Shown: piece by piece, positions 46,257-55,538 of the stretch | Numbering within the stretch: position 1 is the first letter of the stretch | Layout: each line of letters starts with the position of its first letter | Source: CAZHRK01 sp964534555 | Lineage (GTDB): Bacteria; Babelota; Babeliae; Babelales; RVW-14 | Reading direction: 5' to 3' | NCBI GenBank assembly: GCA_964534555.1 | Contig: CAZHRK010000004.1 | Coordinates: 50,655-114,654, forward strand | Length of the DNA: 64,000 bases | The notes under the pieces: model-generated | The model's input: the letters and a program-made list of their open reading frames with translations, nothing else | What the model was told of the DNA's origin: nothing | Databases searched by the model: none | Position numbers and translations under genes: made by a program

Positions 46257-47297
46257 TCATAAGGGCTTGTGCGCTAACGGCTGCTGCACTGGCGCCTCTG
46301 TTTTATAGTACCGACTTACTGCTTCTTGAAGCTCACGATTAACTTTTGAATCACTCAGTGGATTGCGTTTGTTGTAACAATACGTCACATCACGCGAGAA
46401 AAAAAATCGTCCCCCAGACCGCTCAAAAAGCGCAAGCATAAGACCAACATCATACCCCATCGGCGGCAGCTGATTATGATACAAAAGATCAGCTTGATTA
46501 ATCGATGCAAGTAGCCACGCATAAAAACTGCGTGTATGAAAACCACCAAACCGGTTTGCTGTATAAAACGCGCGGTATGCACCAGATGAAAGAGTGCTCT
46601 GCGCAAGGGGCATAGGCGTATGAACTGTTGTATCAGGAAGCCAGAGACAGCTCCCACAAATCATCCATACCTCTGCAGGAAAGTTTCTAAAAAACCTCTT
46701 GTTTGATGTAAGCCACTGCTCACGATAAAGTGCGTAGGCAGGATCACCAAGGCAATACACCTTATTCAGATAGCGCAGCACACCAGCGTGTGCAAAAGCA
46801 TCATCACCATCAAGTGTTACAATAATTGAATCTTTTGGTGCATAGGCTACTGCATCAAAAAATGCCTGCAGCCCAAACGCACGCTTGCGGTGTGTAAGTA
46901 GCGTGAACCGACGCTGTGCGCCTGCAGCTGTTATGTAATCGTGCACAAGCTGAGCAGTACCATCAGTGCTGCAATCATCAATGTACAGGACGGAATAATT
47001 ATCATAATCCTGCGCAATAATCGAGCTTAGGTTCGCCAAATAAAAATCACGATTGTTATATGATGCAACAAGGATAACAAAATGTTTTTGCACCGGTGCT
47101 TCATAATCATCAAGCTCACGCTCTAAACGGTGCCATGAAGAGCTATCAGCTTTGCCAATAAAATTAAACCGCTGATACCCACCAACCATGCAGGGCGAAA
47201 GATCAACCGGCCTGCTAAAAAAATCAGCTCCAGCAAACGCATAAAAAAAAGAGTTGGTGCTCAGCAGGAAACTAAGGATGAACATGCACAATATCAT
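46257..47297 (-). CDS. Family 2 glycosyltransferase with signal peptide (copy 2 of 3)
   Basis: 346 residues, paralogous to its two neighbours. Hydrophobic signal at residues 2-22; GT-A motifs V-I-L-V-A-S-Y-N-N (about 74-82), I-D-D-C-S-T-D (106-112) and D-G-D-D (163-166); shared C-terminal Y-D-V-G-L-M-L-A-L-F-E-R-S-G-G-R-F-F-F. AAAGGA lies upstream of the ATG. Divergence from the other two copies is substantial, so the triplication is not recent. Confidence 0.8.
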   Translation of the reverse strand: MILCMFILSFLLSTNSFFYAFAGADFFSRPVDLSPCMVGGYQRFNFIGKADSSSWHRLERELDDYEAPVQKHFVILVASYNNRDFYLANLSSIIAQDYDNYSVLYIDDCSTDGTAQLVHDYITAAGAQRRFTLLTHRKRAFGLQAFFDAVAYAPKDSIIVTLDGDDAFAHAGVLRYLNKVYCLGDPAYALYREQWLTSNKRFFRNFPAEVWMICGSCLWLPDTTVHTPMPLAQSTLSSGAYRAFYTANRFGGFHTRSFYAWLLASINQADLLYHNQLPPMGYDVGLMLALFERSGGRFFFSRDVTYCYNKRNPLSDSKVNRELQEAVSRYYKTEAPVQQPLAHKPL

Positions 47298-47312
47298 GAA
47301 TACAAAATCCTT

Positions 47313-48350
47313 TTACACAAGGAGTAATGGTGCGATTGGCTGAAAGCGCGGCTGATACGTACGATAGTATCCCGCGTTTTCGTTAGAGGGAAAATCTTTA
47401 TCAATGTTGATGGGGTTTTCTCTGTTGTACATTACAAGCAGGTCAGGGACAAAACACACGCGGCCTCCGGCCATCTCAAGCATTGCAAGCATGAGCGCAA
47501 CATCATACGACCTGCGCGGCGGCACACCGTTGATAAAGAAATATGATGATGGCACCAGCTTTGCAAGCCAAGCATAAAACGTACGCGGGTGGCCAGAAAA
47601 ATACGGCTCGTCACGATACGAATTATTTTTTATCACCTGATTTGAGTACGCTCGCGCTTTTGTCATCTTGCCCGATGGAAACGTCATATAGCTGCCATGC
47701 GTTATCCAAACATCTTGGCCAAGATTAAATGGAAGCCGATTGTGTGCAAGCCACTCCTGGCGCTGCGTGACAAATGCAGGATCGCCCATGCAATAAATTT
47801 TATTAAGCAAACTAAGCACGCGCGGATGCGTAAAAAGATCATCACCATCAAGCGTGACAATAATACTCTGCGGATCAATCAGCTGTAATGCTTCTTGAAA
47901 TCCTTTGACTGCGTATGAACGTTGCTCATGCTGCAAAAAAGTATACCGCTTATGATGATCATGATTTTTAAGGTAATCCTGCACAAGCGCACCAGTGCCG
48001 TCTGTGCTGCCATCATCAACATACATAACTGAAAAATTATCATAGTCCTGCTCGAGCACTGAGCTGACGTTTGCTTTGCAGTAGGCAGCGTTATTGTAAG
48101 ATAGCGTGAGCACCACCATGTGTTTATGCACTGGTGGCTGATACGAGAGCAAGCGCCACTCAAGGCTATGCAGATACTCTTTATCTTGCGGAATAAATGT
48201 TTCGTTAATTGTTTTAAACTGCTCATGATTGGTGTACTGATTTTTACAAACAACATCATGCACCACATCAGCATACACAGCAGCATACATGCAAAATAAA
48301 AGATGCAAGTAGATCATATACATCACAAAAAAGAGAGTAAACCTAAACAT
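47313..48350 (-). CDS. Family 2 glycosyltransferase with signal peptide (copy 1 of 3)
   Basis: 345 residues from the ATG at 48350 (a TTG eight codons earlier is possible). A hydrophobic stretch of about 25 residues at the N-terminus is followed by V-V-L-T-L-S-Y-N-N, V-D-D-G-S-T-D and D-G-D-D (about 168-171), and the common C-terminal Y-D-V-A-L-M-L-A-M-L-E-M-A-G-G-R. First gene of the operon, immediately after the terminator of the fibre-like gene upstream. Confidence 0.8.
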   Translation of the reverse strand: MFRFTLFFVMYMIYLHLLFCMYAAVYADVVHDVVCKNQYTNHEQFKTINETFIPQDKEYLHSLEWRLLSYQPPVHKHMVVLTLSYNNAAYCKANVSSVLEQDYDNFSVMYVDDGSTDGTGALVQDYLKNHDHHKRYTFLQHEQRSYAVKGFQEALQLIDPQSIIVTLDGDDLFTHPRVLSLLNKIYCMGDPAFVTQRQEWLAHNRLPFNLGQDVWITHGSYMTFPSGKMTKARAYSNQVIKNNSYRDEPYFSGHPRTFYAWLAKLVPSSYFFINGVPPRRSYDVALMLAMLEMAGGRVCFVPDLLVMYNRENPINIDKDFPSNENAGYYRTYQPRFQPIAPLLLV

Positions 48351-48395
48351 CTGACAGTTTAGACAGTAACGCAAAACTTGTAGCGAATAAAAGAA

Positions 48396-48421
48396 AAGAG
48401 GGGACGAATGTCCCCTCTTTA
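48396..48421 (-). terminator. Terminator after the 48438-49499 gene
   Basis: AAAGAGGGGAC / GTCCCCTCTTT, an 11-bp perfect stem with a 4-base loop, followed on the minus strand by TCTTTTATTC. Confidence 0.85.
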
Positions 48422-48437
48422 AAAAAGCGTCTTATTT

Positions 48438-49499
48438 TTATACTGGCGGACCAGAGAGTGTACCGTACGTTCCTGAAGATACGTACACACGCTTAGAAAC
48501 AGGATCCCAGAGTAGGACTCTATAATCATCCTCTGAGCCTGACGTTGTAACCGCATTAATGTAAAGATCATCAGCGCTGTCAGAACCGATTGTTACATCG
48601 TTTTTCATAACAACTGAGTTCCAATCAGTCGTTGTGTAGAGCCCGTTGGTAAAAGAGCTGCCATGCGTGACATTAGCATCAACAGACAAGTTGTAATCTA
48701 CAACCAAGTCTGAGTAGACATAGCATGTTCCTGAAATAGTTACATCATTATGTGCAAAAATCTCATCATAGACATCAAGGTCATCATGAACAATGAGGTC
48801 ACTATGAACATAAAGATCGCTTACAGCATGCAAATCACCGTTAACATATGCTTCGGCTTCTACTTCAAGGTTGCCTCCGATATAGGCATCCTTGCTGACG
48901 ATAAGCTCTGGTGTCCCGGTGTAATCAAGCTCGTATTCAACAAATGAATCACCGATAACCAAAGTTCCATCAATAAACTGCTGACCATTAACGGTGAGCA
49001 CTCGATCTGATGAACCAGCTTCTGTGCCGATAGTTGTTGCACCATACAGCTCTGAGGTACCTTGCGTAATCTGATTACCACCAATGATTGCATTTGTGTT
49101 AACAACAAGGGTTTCAAATGTTGCGTCGTTAGCGCTTACATCACCTGTGATATTAGTATCATCTGAAACAGAGAGCGTTCCGCTCACGCGCGCATTACCC
49201 GTAAGCGATGCAAGTCCTGTAACAACAAGGCTTGACCCGAAGGTTGCAGCTGCTGTGGTATTGATCTTACCCGTGATGCTTAATGGACCTTTAACTTTGA
49301 GGTAACCATTAACCGTTGCATCATCAAGCGTTGAGATCGGCGTACGGGTGACAACATCATCAAACAAATCTTCGATAATCTCTGCATCATGACTGCTTCT
49401 GCAAAGCGTCATCATGGCAGGTGCGTCCATCATACCATCAGCATGTGCTGAGAAGGTTGCGATGATCGGCACCAGCAAGAGGTATGCCTTAAATTTCAT
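48438..49499 (-). CDS. Exported fibre-like repeat protein, smaller paralogue
   Basis: 353 residues: signal peptide (M-K-F-K-A-Y-L-L-L-V-P, cleavage after S-A-H-A), then short beta-repeats of the type G-x-L-x-V-x-G-D-x-x-V (T-G-D-V-S-A-N-D-A-T-F, I-G-G-N-L-E-V-E-A-E-A-Y-V-N-G-D-L). Such patterns form beta-helices or triple-stranded fibres in phage tail spikes and surface adhesins. The C-terminal R-V-L-L-W-D-P-V-S-K-R-V-Y-V-S-S matches the ending of the larger gene upstream (Y-S-V-I-V-D-A-A-T-G-Q-L-Y-R-V-S), so the two are paralogues with a common C-terminal cap. Confidence 0.75.
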   Translation of the reverse strand: MKFKAYLLLVPIIATFSAHADGMMDAPAMMTLCRSSHDAEIIEDLFDDVVTRTPISTLDDATVNGYLKVKGPLSITGKINTTAAATFGSSLVVTGLASLTGNARVSGTLSVSDDTNITGDVSANDATFETLVVNTNAIIGGNQITQGTSELYGATTIGTEAGSSDRVLTVNGQQFIDGTLVIGDSFVEYELDYTGTPELIVSKDAYIGGNLEVEAEAYVNGDLHAVSDLYVHSDLIVHDDLDVYDEIFAHNDVTISGTCYVYSDLVVDYNLSVDANVTHGSSFTNGLYTTTDWNSVVMKNDVTIGSDSADDLYINAVTTSGSEDDYRVLLWDPVSKRVYVSSGTYGTLSGPPV

Positions 49500-49547
49500 A
49501 GACTATCCTTAGACAAATAAAAAATGTCTGAACTTTTTGTTTTGGAT

Positions 49548-49574
49548 AAAAGGGGCGCCGTGAGCGCCCCTTTT
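49548..49574 (-). terminator. Terminator after the 49599-51857 gene
   Basis: AAAAGGGGCGC / GCGCCCCTTTT with a 5-base loop; on the minus strand a T-rich stretch follows. Confidence 0.85.
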
Positions 49575-49598
49575 AATCGATCGTTTACCTGCTTGGTA

Positions 49599-51857
49599 TT
49601 AAACTGGCCATGTGTATGCTGTGCTTACGCGGTAGAGCTGACCTGTCGCTGCATCAACAATCACTGAGTAGTATGTGCCAGATGATTTTGAGTTTGTCTT
49701 AAGGTCATTAAGCTTAACAGCTCCGTTTGCTGTGAGCGCACCAAGCGTTGTTGTGCCTGTTGCACCAAGCGTACCAGAAACACTTAAGTTCCCACCAACA
49801 GAACCGTTGTTTGTTACTGCAAGTGAGTTAAGCGTTGCTGCACCATTAACCGCAAGCGTTGTATTAAGGGTTGTAGCACCTTCAACATACAATGTATCGT
49901 CAAGCGCTACTGCACCAGCGATATATGCATCATCAAGCACTGTCAATGAGCCTGTAACGGTCAGATCGTCTGCAACGTTAAGGTCTTCAATCGTCATTGT
50001 GCCAAATGTTGTTGAACCATAAATTGTTAATGAACCTGTCAGCGTCAGATCACTTATGATCGCGCCATTTGTTGCATGGAGCAGACCTTCAATCGTTGTT
50101 TGATCTGATGAGCCAGAGTTAAGCGTAACGTCACCGCTTACAAGTAGATCTTCATCTACTTCTAGATCGTCATCGATGTACACACGGCCGTTTTCAATAT
50201 TCAAGCTGATCATATCATCATCATACAAGCCATTACCATGGATCGTAAGCGTGCCTTCAATGTTTCCATTGTTTTTGACATAGAGGCTGTTATCAACTTC
50301 TAGATCATTATGAATGTACGCATCTCCACCAACTGAGAGTTTTGCGTCTACAGCGTAGTCGCCGTAGTACTCTGCAGGGCTGTAGTCTGTGCCGATTACA
50401 ACACGACCATCAACAGTAAGGTCATCACCGATTCTTACGTCTTCATCTACTTCTAGATCGTCATCGATGTACACACGACCATTTGAAACATTCAAGCTGA
50501 TATTATCATCATCGCCAATACCATTACCATGAATCGTCAGCGTGCCTTCGATGTTTCCATTGTTTTTGACATAGAGGCTATTATCAACTTCTAGATCATT
50601 ATGAATGTACGCATCTCCACCAACTGAGAGTTTTGCGTCTACAGCGTAGTCGCCGTAGTACTCTGCNNNNNNNNNNNNNNNNNNNNNNNNNNNNNNNNNN
50701 NNNNNNNNNNNNNNNNNNNNNNNNNNNNNNNNNNNNNNNNNNNNNNNNNNNNNNNNNNNNNNNNNNCCGTAGTACTCTGCAGGGCTGTAGTCTGTGCCGA
50801 TAATAACACGGCCATCAACGGTAAGGTCTTCGCCAACTGAAACGTTTTCATCAACCTCTAGATCGTCATCAATATACACACGACCATTTTCAACAGAAAG
50901 GCTGACTTCATCATCATCGTACAAGCCTTCACCATCGATCACGAGGGTATTGACGATTCTTACATCATTAACGAATGTTGCTGAACCAGAAACAGTCAGC
51001 TCGCCTGTGTTAACCTGGTTACCAAGAACACGGGTGTCACCGCGAAGTGTTGATGAATCTGAAACAGTCAAATCACCACGCACCAAAAAGTCTTCAAAGG
51101 TAAAACCACCATCAAGATCAAGCGTATTGATGTGGAGCGTACCAGGAAGGTAAACATCAGAATGTGTTCCTGATGTACCGATTCTAATAACACCTTCATC
51201 ACCGCATTGACGGTTTGATGCTATAATAACGTTGTCATCTGAATCTGAGAAATCAAGCTCACCCTCAAGCAACAGATTCTGAAATGTCGCGCTGCCATTG
51301 CCATCACGACGAACAAGGGTGTCTGGCGTTGCAGTATCTGTCGCATCAAGGACATCTGCAAGCAAGCCTTGGACAAATGGTGAAAGGTTTACCGCGCTGA
51401 CAGTACCATCTTTAAGACGGTAGCCTGTGATAGAACGTGGAACTATATTACCCGCACGAATTGTCTCTGGCTTAATTTGCTGCCATCCAACAGCATCAAC
51501 AGCAATTTTTGCTGTTGTTACTGCGCTATCTGCAAGCTTTGCTGTTGTCACAGCGCCGTCTTCCAGCTTAGCTGTTGTAATCGCGTTATTATTAATTTCA
51601 GAAGTAGTAATACCGCGGGTTACCGGTGCAGTTGCTTCTGTTGTTACTGCTGGAGTTTCTTTTGTAGCAAGCTTTGTTTTTTGTTTAGCAGTGGCAACAT
51701 CATCGCCATCTGGCTGAACATGATCAAGCTTATTAAAACGATCTCGCGTTATCGCTTGATGCGATGCAGGCAACACTGTCGTTGTTGTAAATGATGCAGA
51801 TACAGCAAGCAGTGTCACCAGGATAAGTGAACTTCTCATATAAACTCTCCCACACAC
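49599..51857 (-). CDS. Exported fibre-like repeat protein interrupted by an assembly gap
   Basis: About 752 residues as assembled, including 34 unknown ones. Signal peptide at the N-terminus (S-L-I-L-V-T-L-L-A-V-S-A-S). Residues about 80-165 carry the repeat T-T-A-K-L-x-D-G-A-V, common in phage tail fibres and trimeric stalks. The centre consists of 97-residue units (V-Y-I-D-D-D-L-E-V-D-E-D, G-T-D-Y-S-P-A-E-Y-Y-G-D-Y, H-N-D-L-E-V-D-N-S-L-Y-V). The end has short V-T-G-S-L-T-V-type beta repeats and a C-terminal cap shared with the 48438 gene. Probably a surface fibre; true length unknown because of the gap. Confidence 0.75.
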   Translation of the reverse strand: MCGRVYMRSSLILVTLLAVSASFTTTTVLPASHQAITRDRFNKLDHVQPDGDDVATAKQKTKLATKETPAVTTEATAPVTRGITTSEINNNAITTAKLEDGAVTTAKLADSAVTTAKIAVDAVGWQQIKPETIRAGNIVPRSITGYRLKDGTVSAVNLSPFVQGLLADVLDATDTATPDTLVRRDGNGSATFQNLLLEGELDFSDSDDNVIIASNRQCGDEGVIRIGTSGTHSDVYLPGTLHINTLDLDGGFTFEDFLVRGDLTVSDSSTLRGDTRVLGNQVNTGELTVSGSATFVNDVRIVNTLVIDGEGLYDDDEVSLSVENGRVYIDDDLEVDENVSVGEDLTVDGRVIIGTDYSPAEYYXXXXXXXXXXXXXXXXXXXXXXXXXXXXXXXXXXAEYYGDYAVDAKLSVGGDAYIHNDLEVDNSLYVKNNGNIEGTLTIHGNGIGDDDNISLNVSNGRVYIDDDLEVDEDVRIGDDLTVDGRVVIGTDYSPAEYYGDYAVDAKLSVGGDAYIHNDLEVDNSLYVKNNGNIEGTLTIHGNGLYDDDMISLNIENGRVYIDDDLEVDEDLLVSGDVTLNSGSSDQTTIEGLLHATNGAIISDLTLTGSLTIYGSTTFGTMTIEDLNVADDLTVTGSLTVLDDAYIAGAVALDDTLYVEGATTLNTTLAVNGAATLNSLAVTNNGSVGGNLSVSGTLGATGTTTLGALTANGAVKLNDLKTNSKSSGTYYSVIVDAATGQLYRVSTAYTWPV
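50161..50940 (-). repeat. 291-bp tandem repeat array inside the fibre gene
   Basis: TCTAGATCGTCATC starts at 50161 and 50452, exactly 291 bases apart; ATAGAGGCT at 50280 and 50571 likewise. The unit encodes 97 residues. A third, more diverged unit lies right of the gap. Confidence 0.85.
50667..50766. other. 100-N assembly gap
   Basis: Exactly 100 Ns, a placeholder. Both sides carry the same 14 bases (CCGTAGTACTCTGC); removing the Ns and one copy deletes 114 bases (38 codons), keeps the frame and restores the 291-base period, so the gap probably reflects an unresolved repeat number. Confidence 0.95.
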
Positions 51858-51975
51858 AACTATATAAAGACCAACTTCCTAGTCTTTTTAAGGTAGCTCA
51901 GTCGTTTTTGCGATTCAATCAAATGGATATTTACTAAACTTTATGCAGGGATAAACGTATGAATCGAATAAAAGA

Positions 51976-52044
51976 AATGAGCAGGGGGACAAACGTACCT
52001 CCTGCTCATTATTTTAAAACCTAAAGGGGGTGCGCCCACCCCTT
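51976..52044 (-). terminator. Double hairpin terminator after the 52055-54154 gene
   Basis: First hairpin AAGGGG-GTG/CACCCCTT near 52024-52044, then AATGAGCAGG (51976-51985) with CCTGCTCATT (52001-52010), followed on the minus strand by TTTCTTTTATTC. Confidence 0.7.
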
Positions 52045-52054
52045 ATAAGACCTA

Positions 52055-54154
52055 CTAGAGGGAACTTCTGAGAACAAATTTACCACGTTGATTATCAAGG
52101 ACAGCCCCGGCACCAAGGTCAAGCGTTATGTCTTGGGCTGAGATCGTACTTCCAAAAATTATACCGTTACTATCAGTCGTACCATCGGCACGGATATATG
52201 AAAGGCCATCAATTTTGACCGTTCCGTTTGTAACGCGCATGCCAGTTGTTGTTGCCGCTAGGGTTGCACTATTAAATGCCAGCGTTGCATCGTTACCATC
52301 CATCCAAATCAGATCTTTGCGGGCAAGCGGCGGTGCGTATAATAATGTCATATTCGGCTCAAACGCCCAAACACCATATGCTGAAATCGTACTTGTGTGG
52401 CTTGATTCATATGCAAAAGTGCTTGTGCCATTCATATCAAGCAGCTCTGCGATATACAGCGCCCCTTGAGTAAATGAGAATGAGCTGTCTTGCTTCCAAA
52501 TAACAGAACCAAATGAAACAGTGCCGCGATTATCCATGCAGCGGATCTTATACCCGTGCAGACCCTTAAGCGTAACATTATCAAATAAGATCGAAGCCCC
52601 TGGGCGAACAACAATATTACCATCTGCGGCAAAATCTAACGTCTTACCGTTACCATTAAGCACAACTTGCCCACTGACGTACCAGGTTGTGGTTAGGCTT
52701 CCGCTCGCACCAAGCTCTAGCTGGGTATAGTCTCCAAGCGTTAGCTTGCTGCCACTTGCGTATGATGTGTTTGCAAGGGGAAAGTCCCTTAAAATTATGT
52801 TGGTAAAATGAACATGCGCATCTGGAGCTATTTCAACAATATCTTGGCCTGGGTTACGCGCAAATTGATAGTAAAAACCAGCACCATTAATTATCGCGTT
52901 TTCTGCTACACGCAAACGGCGCAGCGGCGAAATAATAACCTCACCATCAAGCGCTGTGTCCTGAAAAATAACATAATCACCCAGCTGTAAGGTTTTTGCT
53001 TTTCTGATAGCACCACCATTAACAAAAACACGATTCACATCAGGATCTGCAAATTGGATATTGTTCTGATCAAGCTCTGAAAGCGGATCATACTCAATTG
53101 CAGCGCCATCAACAACTAATTGTGAATCACCTTCAAACCTGAGGATGTATGGTCCTGTTATTATTCTGACGGGACCGTTAACATACCATGTTCCAGAGTA
53201 AACCGTATAATCTGAATCAAGAACGATCGTTACACCAAAAAGAAGGAGCTCCGAACCATCTGGATCTGATTCTATAGTTCCCGAGCCAAGCCCTTTAAGT
53301 ACAAGATTATTAAGCTCAAGGACGGCGTCTTTTTCAAGATACACATACCCTGATGTTGTAAGATCAAGAATGTTGTTATTACCTGAAATTGACGAATCAC
53401 CATCAAAAATCCAGCGGCCAGTCTGGCGTACGTTACCTAAAAATTCAAAGATGCTCGCATTTAAAAAGCGTAGCGTTCCTGTCCAGGTTGTATCATCGGT
53501 ACCAACTGAGAAATTATGGCCGTTAAAATTAATATACCCGTATCCGTTAACAGTAACACCGGGCGCAAGCGAAAGATCACCATCAAGAATAATATTTCCG
53601 TTCTCAAATGGGTTAACGGATGGGGTCATTGATTGCTGGGTAAGATCAATCGATTGATTTAAATTGGTGGTTATATTGATGCGTAATGTTGATTGAATAT
53701 CATTAAATATAAGCGGATTAGGGTTTTGAAATTTAAGAGAGCCCGTGAGATGATTATTAATACTTGGAGGAGCGGCGATTCGCACTAAAAAAGAGAGCGG
53801 CGTATTATCCAGCGCATGAATCGTGCCGTTATCAAGCAAGAGCGAGGCTGTCTGTGTGTTATCAAGCACACCAGAATATAAGATATTACACTGCGGGCCA
53901 CTAAGCGTAACATTCTGAAATGTTAGCTTAGTGTAATCATACGGTGAAATAGGAGTTAGAAAATCAGGCGTGTCAGCAGCAAATGAAAACTCACCATTTT
54001 GTAGTATTTTTTCAGGAAGGCTGAAAAGCCCCAGCTGAATACCACCGTTATTTGCAAAATTGATGCGTGATGATTCATCACGAAACGCCAGATTTGCAGA
54101 TGCGCTGATAGTACCTTGAATCAAACAAAGCAGTGAAAATATACGTAACATCAT
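52055..54154 (-). CDS. Exported beta-helix-like protein, pair 1 large member
   Basis: 699 residues, signal peptide at 1-20, then regularly spaced short strands rich in Asn, Gly, Asp and Thr (for example L-E-L-N-N-L-V-L-K-G-L-G-S-G, F-D-N-V-T-L-K-G-L), a pattern of right-handed parallel beta-helices. It has the same length as, and clear similarity to, the protein at 56867-58966 (shared T-W-T-G-T, L-E-L-N-N-L-V, Q-N-N-I-Q-F, L-R-R-L, D-F-P-L, T-T-W-Y-V-x-G). The start overlaps the upstream gene by 4 bases, so the two are coupled. No catalytic motif or outer-membrane barrel is seen; probably secreted or surface attached. Confidence 0.75.
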   Translation of the reverse strand: MMLRIFSLLCLIQGTISASANLAFRDESSRINFANNGGIQLGLFSLPEKILQNGEFSFAADTPDFLTPISPYDYTKLTFQNVTLSGPQCNILYSGVLDNTQTASLLLDNGTIHALDNTPLSFLVRIAAPPSINNHLTGSLKFQNPNPLIFNDIQSTLRINITTNLNQSIDLTQQSMTPSVNPFENGNIILDGDLSLAPGVTVNGYGYINFNGHNFSVGTDDTTWTGTLRFLNASIFEFLGNVRQTGRWIFDGDSSISGNNNILDLTTSGYVYLEKDAVLELNNLVLKGLGSGTIESDPDGSELLLFGVTIVLDSDYTVYSGTWYVNGPVRIITGPYILRFEGDSQLVVDGAAIEYDPLSELDQNNIQFADPDVNRVFVNGGAIRKAKTLQLGDYVIFQDTALDGEVIISPLRRLRVAENAIINGAGFYYQFARNPGQDIVEIAPDAHVHFTNIILRDFPLANTSYASGSKLTLGDYTQLELGASGSLTTTWYVSGQVVLNGNGKTLDFAADGNIVVRPGASILFDNVTLKGLHGYKIRCMDNRGTVSFGSVIWKQDSSFSFTQGALYIAELLDMNGTSTFAYESSHTSTISAYGVWAFEPNMTLLYAPPLARKDLIWMDGNDATLAFNSATLAATTTGMRVTNGTVKIDGLSYIRADGTTDSNGIIFGSTISAQDITLDLGAGAVLDNQRGKFVLRSSL

Positions 54155-55392
54155 GAGAGCACCAAATTAATATTAGAAAGCGTAAGCGTAGCATCTGTAT
54201 TAATAACAAGATCTGTGACAAGACGATTGTCATACGTACTTGTCGAACGAATCTCACTTGATCCTTCAACAATAATTTTGTACCCGACATGACGAAGTGA
54301 ATGTGTCGCGGTCAAAATTGAATCCTGCAAAATAAAAATACCACCACTTGATTGATAACTGATCGGAGCGCCAAGCCCACCGTACGTAGCATTACCTGCA
54401 AGGAAAATATGCTGACTAAGAGCTGGAACATAGGTTCCAGTTAAAGCAAGGTGCGCATTAACTAAATCAACTCGAGCGTTTACAAGCGAAAGCTGATCTT
54501 TAATATCAAGCACTAAGCGCTGGCCATCATAAGGAAACGGCGTTGCATCTGAAACCTCTGATACACCAACACCCAAAAGGTTTGTTCCATCAATTTTAAC
54601 TGATCCCTCGAACTGGATAAGCATATTTGAAAACGTTGTCACGTTTGATCTATTTTCAAACGTTAATCCCGAATAACCGCGCAGCGCGCCCAGAACAATT
54701 TCACAGTTTTTAAAAACAATTGTTGGCTTAAGCGCTAAGTTATCACCAAAATCAAACGACTGAAATCGTGGGAATATGACTGGATTATCAGGATTAAATT
54801 GATCAAATAAATCTGAGATTCGTGCATTTGAAATAACAAGCGTTTGTGGTGTATTGGCATTTAACGCAAACCAGCCACCACCAACAATAAATGAGCCGCG
54901 CGGCGAACCAAGTGTACCCCAATCAGAAAAGAAAATATTATTACCTCTGGCATCTATGCGCGCTCCATCTGGAAACCAAATAGGCTCACGGATTTCTACG
55001 TCAGAGAGGAAAACAATTTCTGGCGCTGGCGCTGGTGAAGAGCCATCGCCACCAGCGATTGTACCTGTCGACATAAAACTAAAACCTTGCGCGCCCTGAA
55101 ATTGAAGCGGAACAAGATCAGAATAAATGCGACCACCCTCGAGTAATACCTGATTAAAAATAGGTTCAAGAATAGCGAGGTTGACGACGGTGTTTTCATC
55201 ATTAAGTTGTATGCCATTTTGAAACGTGACATATCCCTCTGCTGTGTCACCATCATTTAAAACCGTTAAACCTGGCAATATTTGCGGCGTGGTATAACCA
55301 TCGTACGTTACGGGAGTTACAGTAATAGATACAAATATAAGCAGAAAGCTTACGACAATATGCTTACGAAATCGCTGTATAATCATTTTCAT
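54151..55392 (-). CDS. Exported beta-helix-like protein, pair 1 small member
   Basis: 413 residues with a signal peptide (H-I-V-V-S-F-L-L-I-F-V-S-I). The mature part contains N-D-G-D-T-A-E-G-Y-V-T-F-Q-N-G-I and many F/L-x-N/D-x-x-I strands, again beta-helix-like. It is a distant paralogue of the protein at 58975-60291 (compare D-G-D-Y-A-R-G-M-I-H-F-T-K-G-L, and L-V-I-S-N-A-R-I-S-D-L against L-F-I-S-N-A-I-V-K-N-L). TTAGGTGCA precedes the ATG. It is cotranscribed with the 699-residue protein. Confidence 0.72.
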   Translation of the reverse strand: MKMIIQRFRKHIVVSFLLIFVSITVTPVTYDGYTTPQILPGLTVLNDGDTAEGYVTFQNGIQLNDENTVVNLAILEPIFNQVLLEGGRIYSDLVPLQFQGAQGFSFMSTGTIAGGDGSSPAPAPEIVFLSDVEIREPIWFPDGARIDARGNNIFFSDWGTLGSPRGSFIVGGGWFALNANTPQTLVISNARISDLFDQFNPDNPVIFPRFQSFDFGDNLALKPTIVFKNCEIVLGALRGYSGLTFENRSNVTTFSNMLIQFEGSVKIDGTNLLGVGVSEVSDATPFPYDGQRLVLDIKDQLSLVNARVDLVNAHLALTGTYVPALSQHIFLAGNATYGGLGAPISYQSSGGIFILQDSILTATHSLRHVGYKIIVEGSSEIRSTSTYDNRLVTDLVINTDATLTLSNINLVLS

Positions 55393-55538
55393 TGCACCTA
55401 ACTTTATGTAAGAAGTACAAACATAGATATGTTCGCCAGATGAACAAAATCAGTGATTATGTATAAAACGATACTCGTATGAGAAACAAGAAATTAGATA
55501 GGTTGCATTTATTGGTGGCGCTTCAAGCTTTCACACGC

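Noticed and set aside
50161..50940. CRISPR-like regular repeats
   Set aside because: The 291-base units are in-frame coding repeats of a fibre protein, with no short repeat-spacer pattern and no cas genes.
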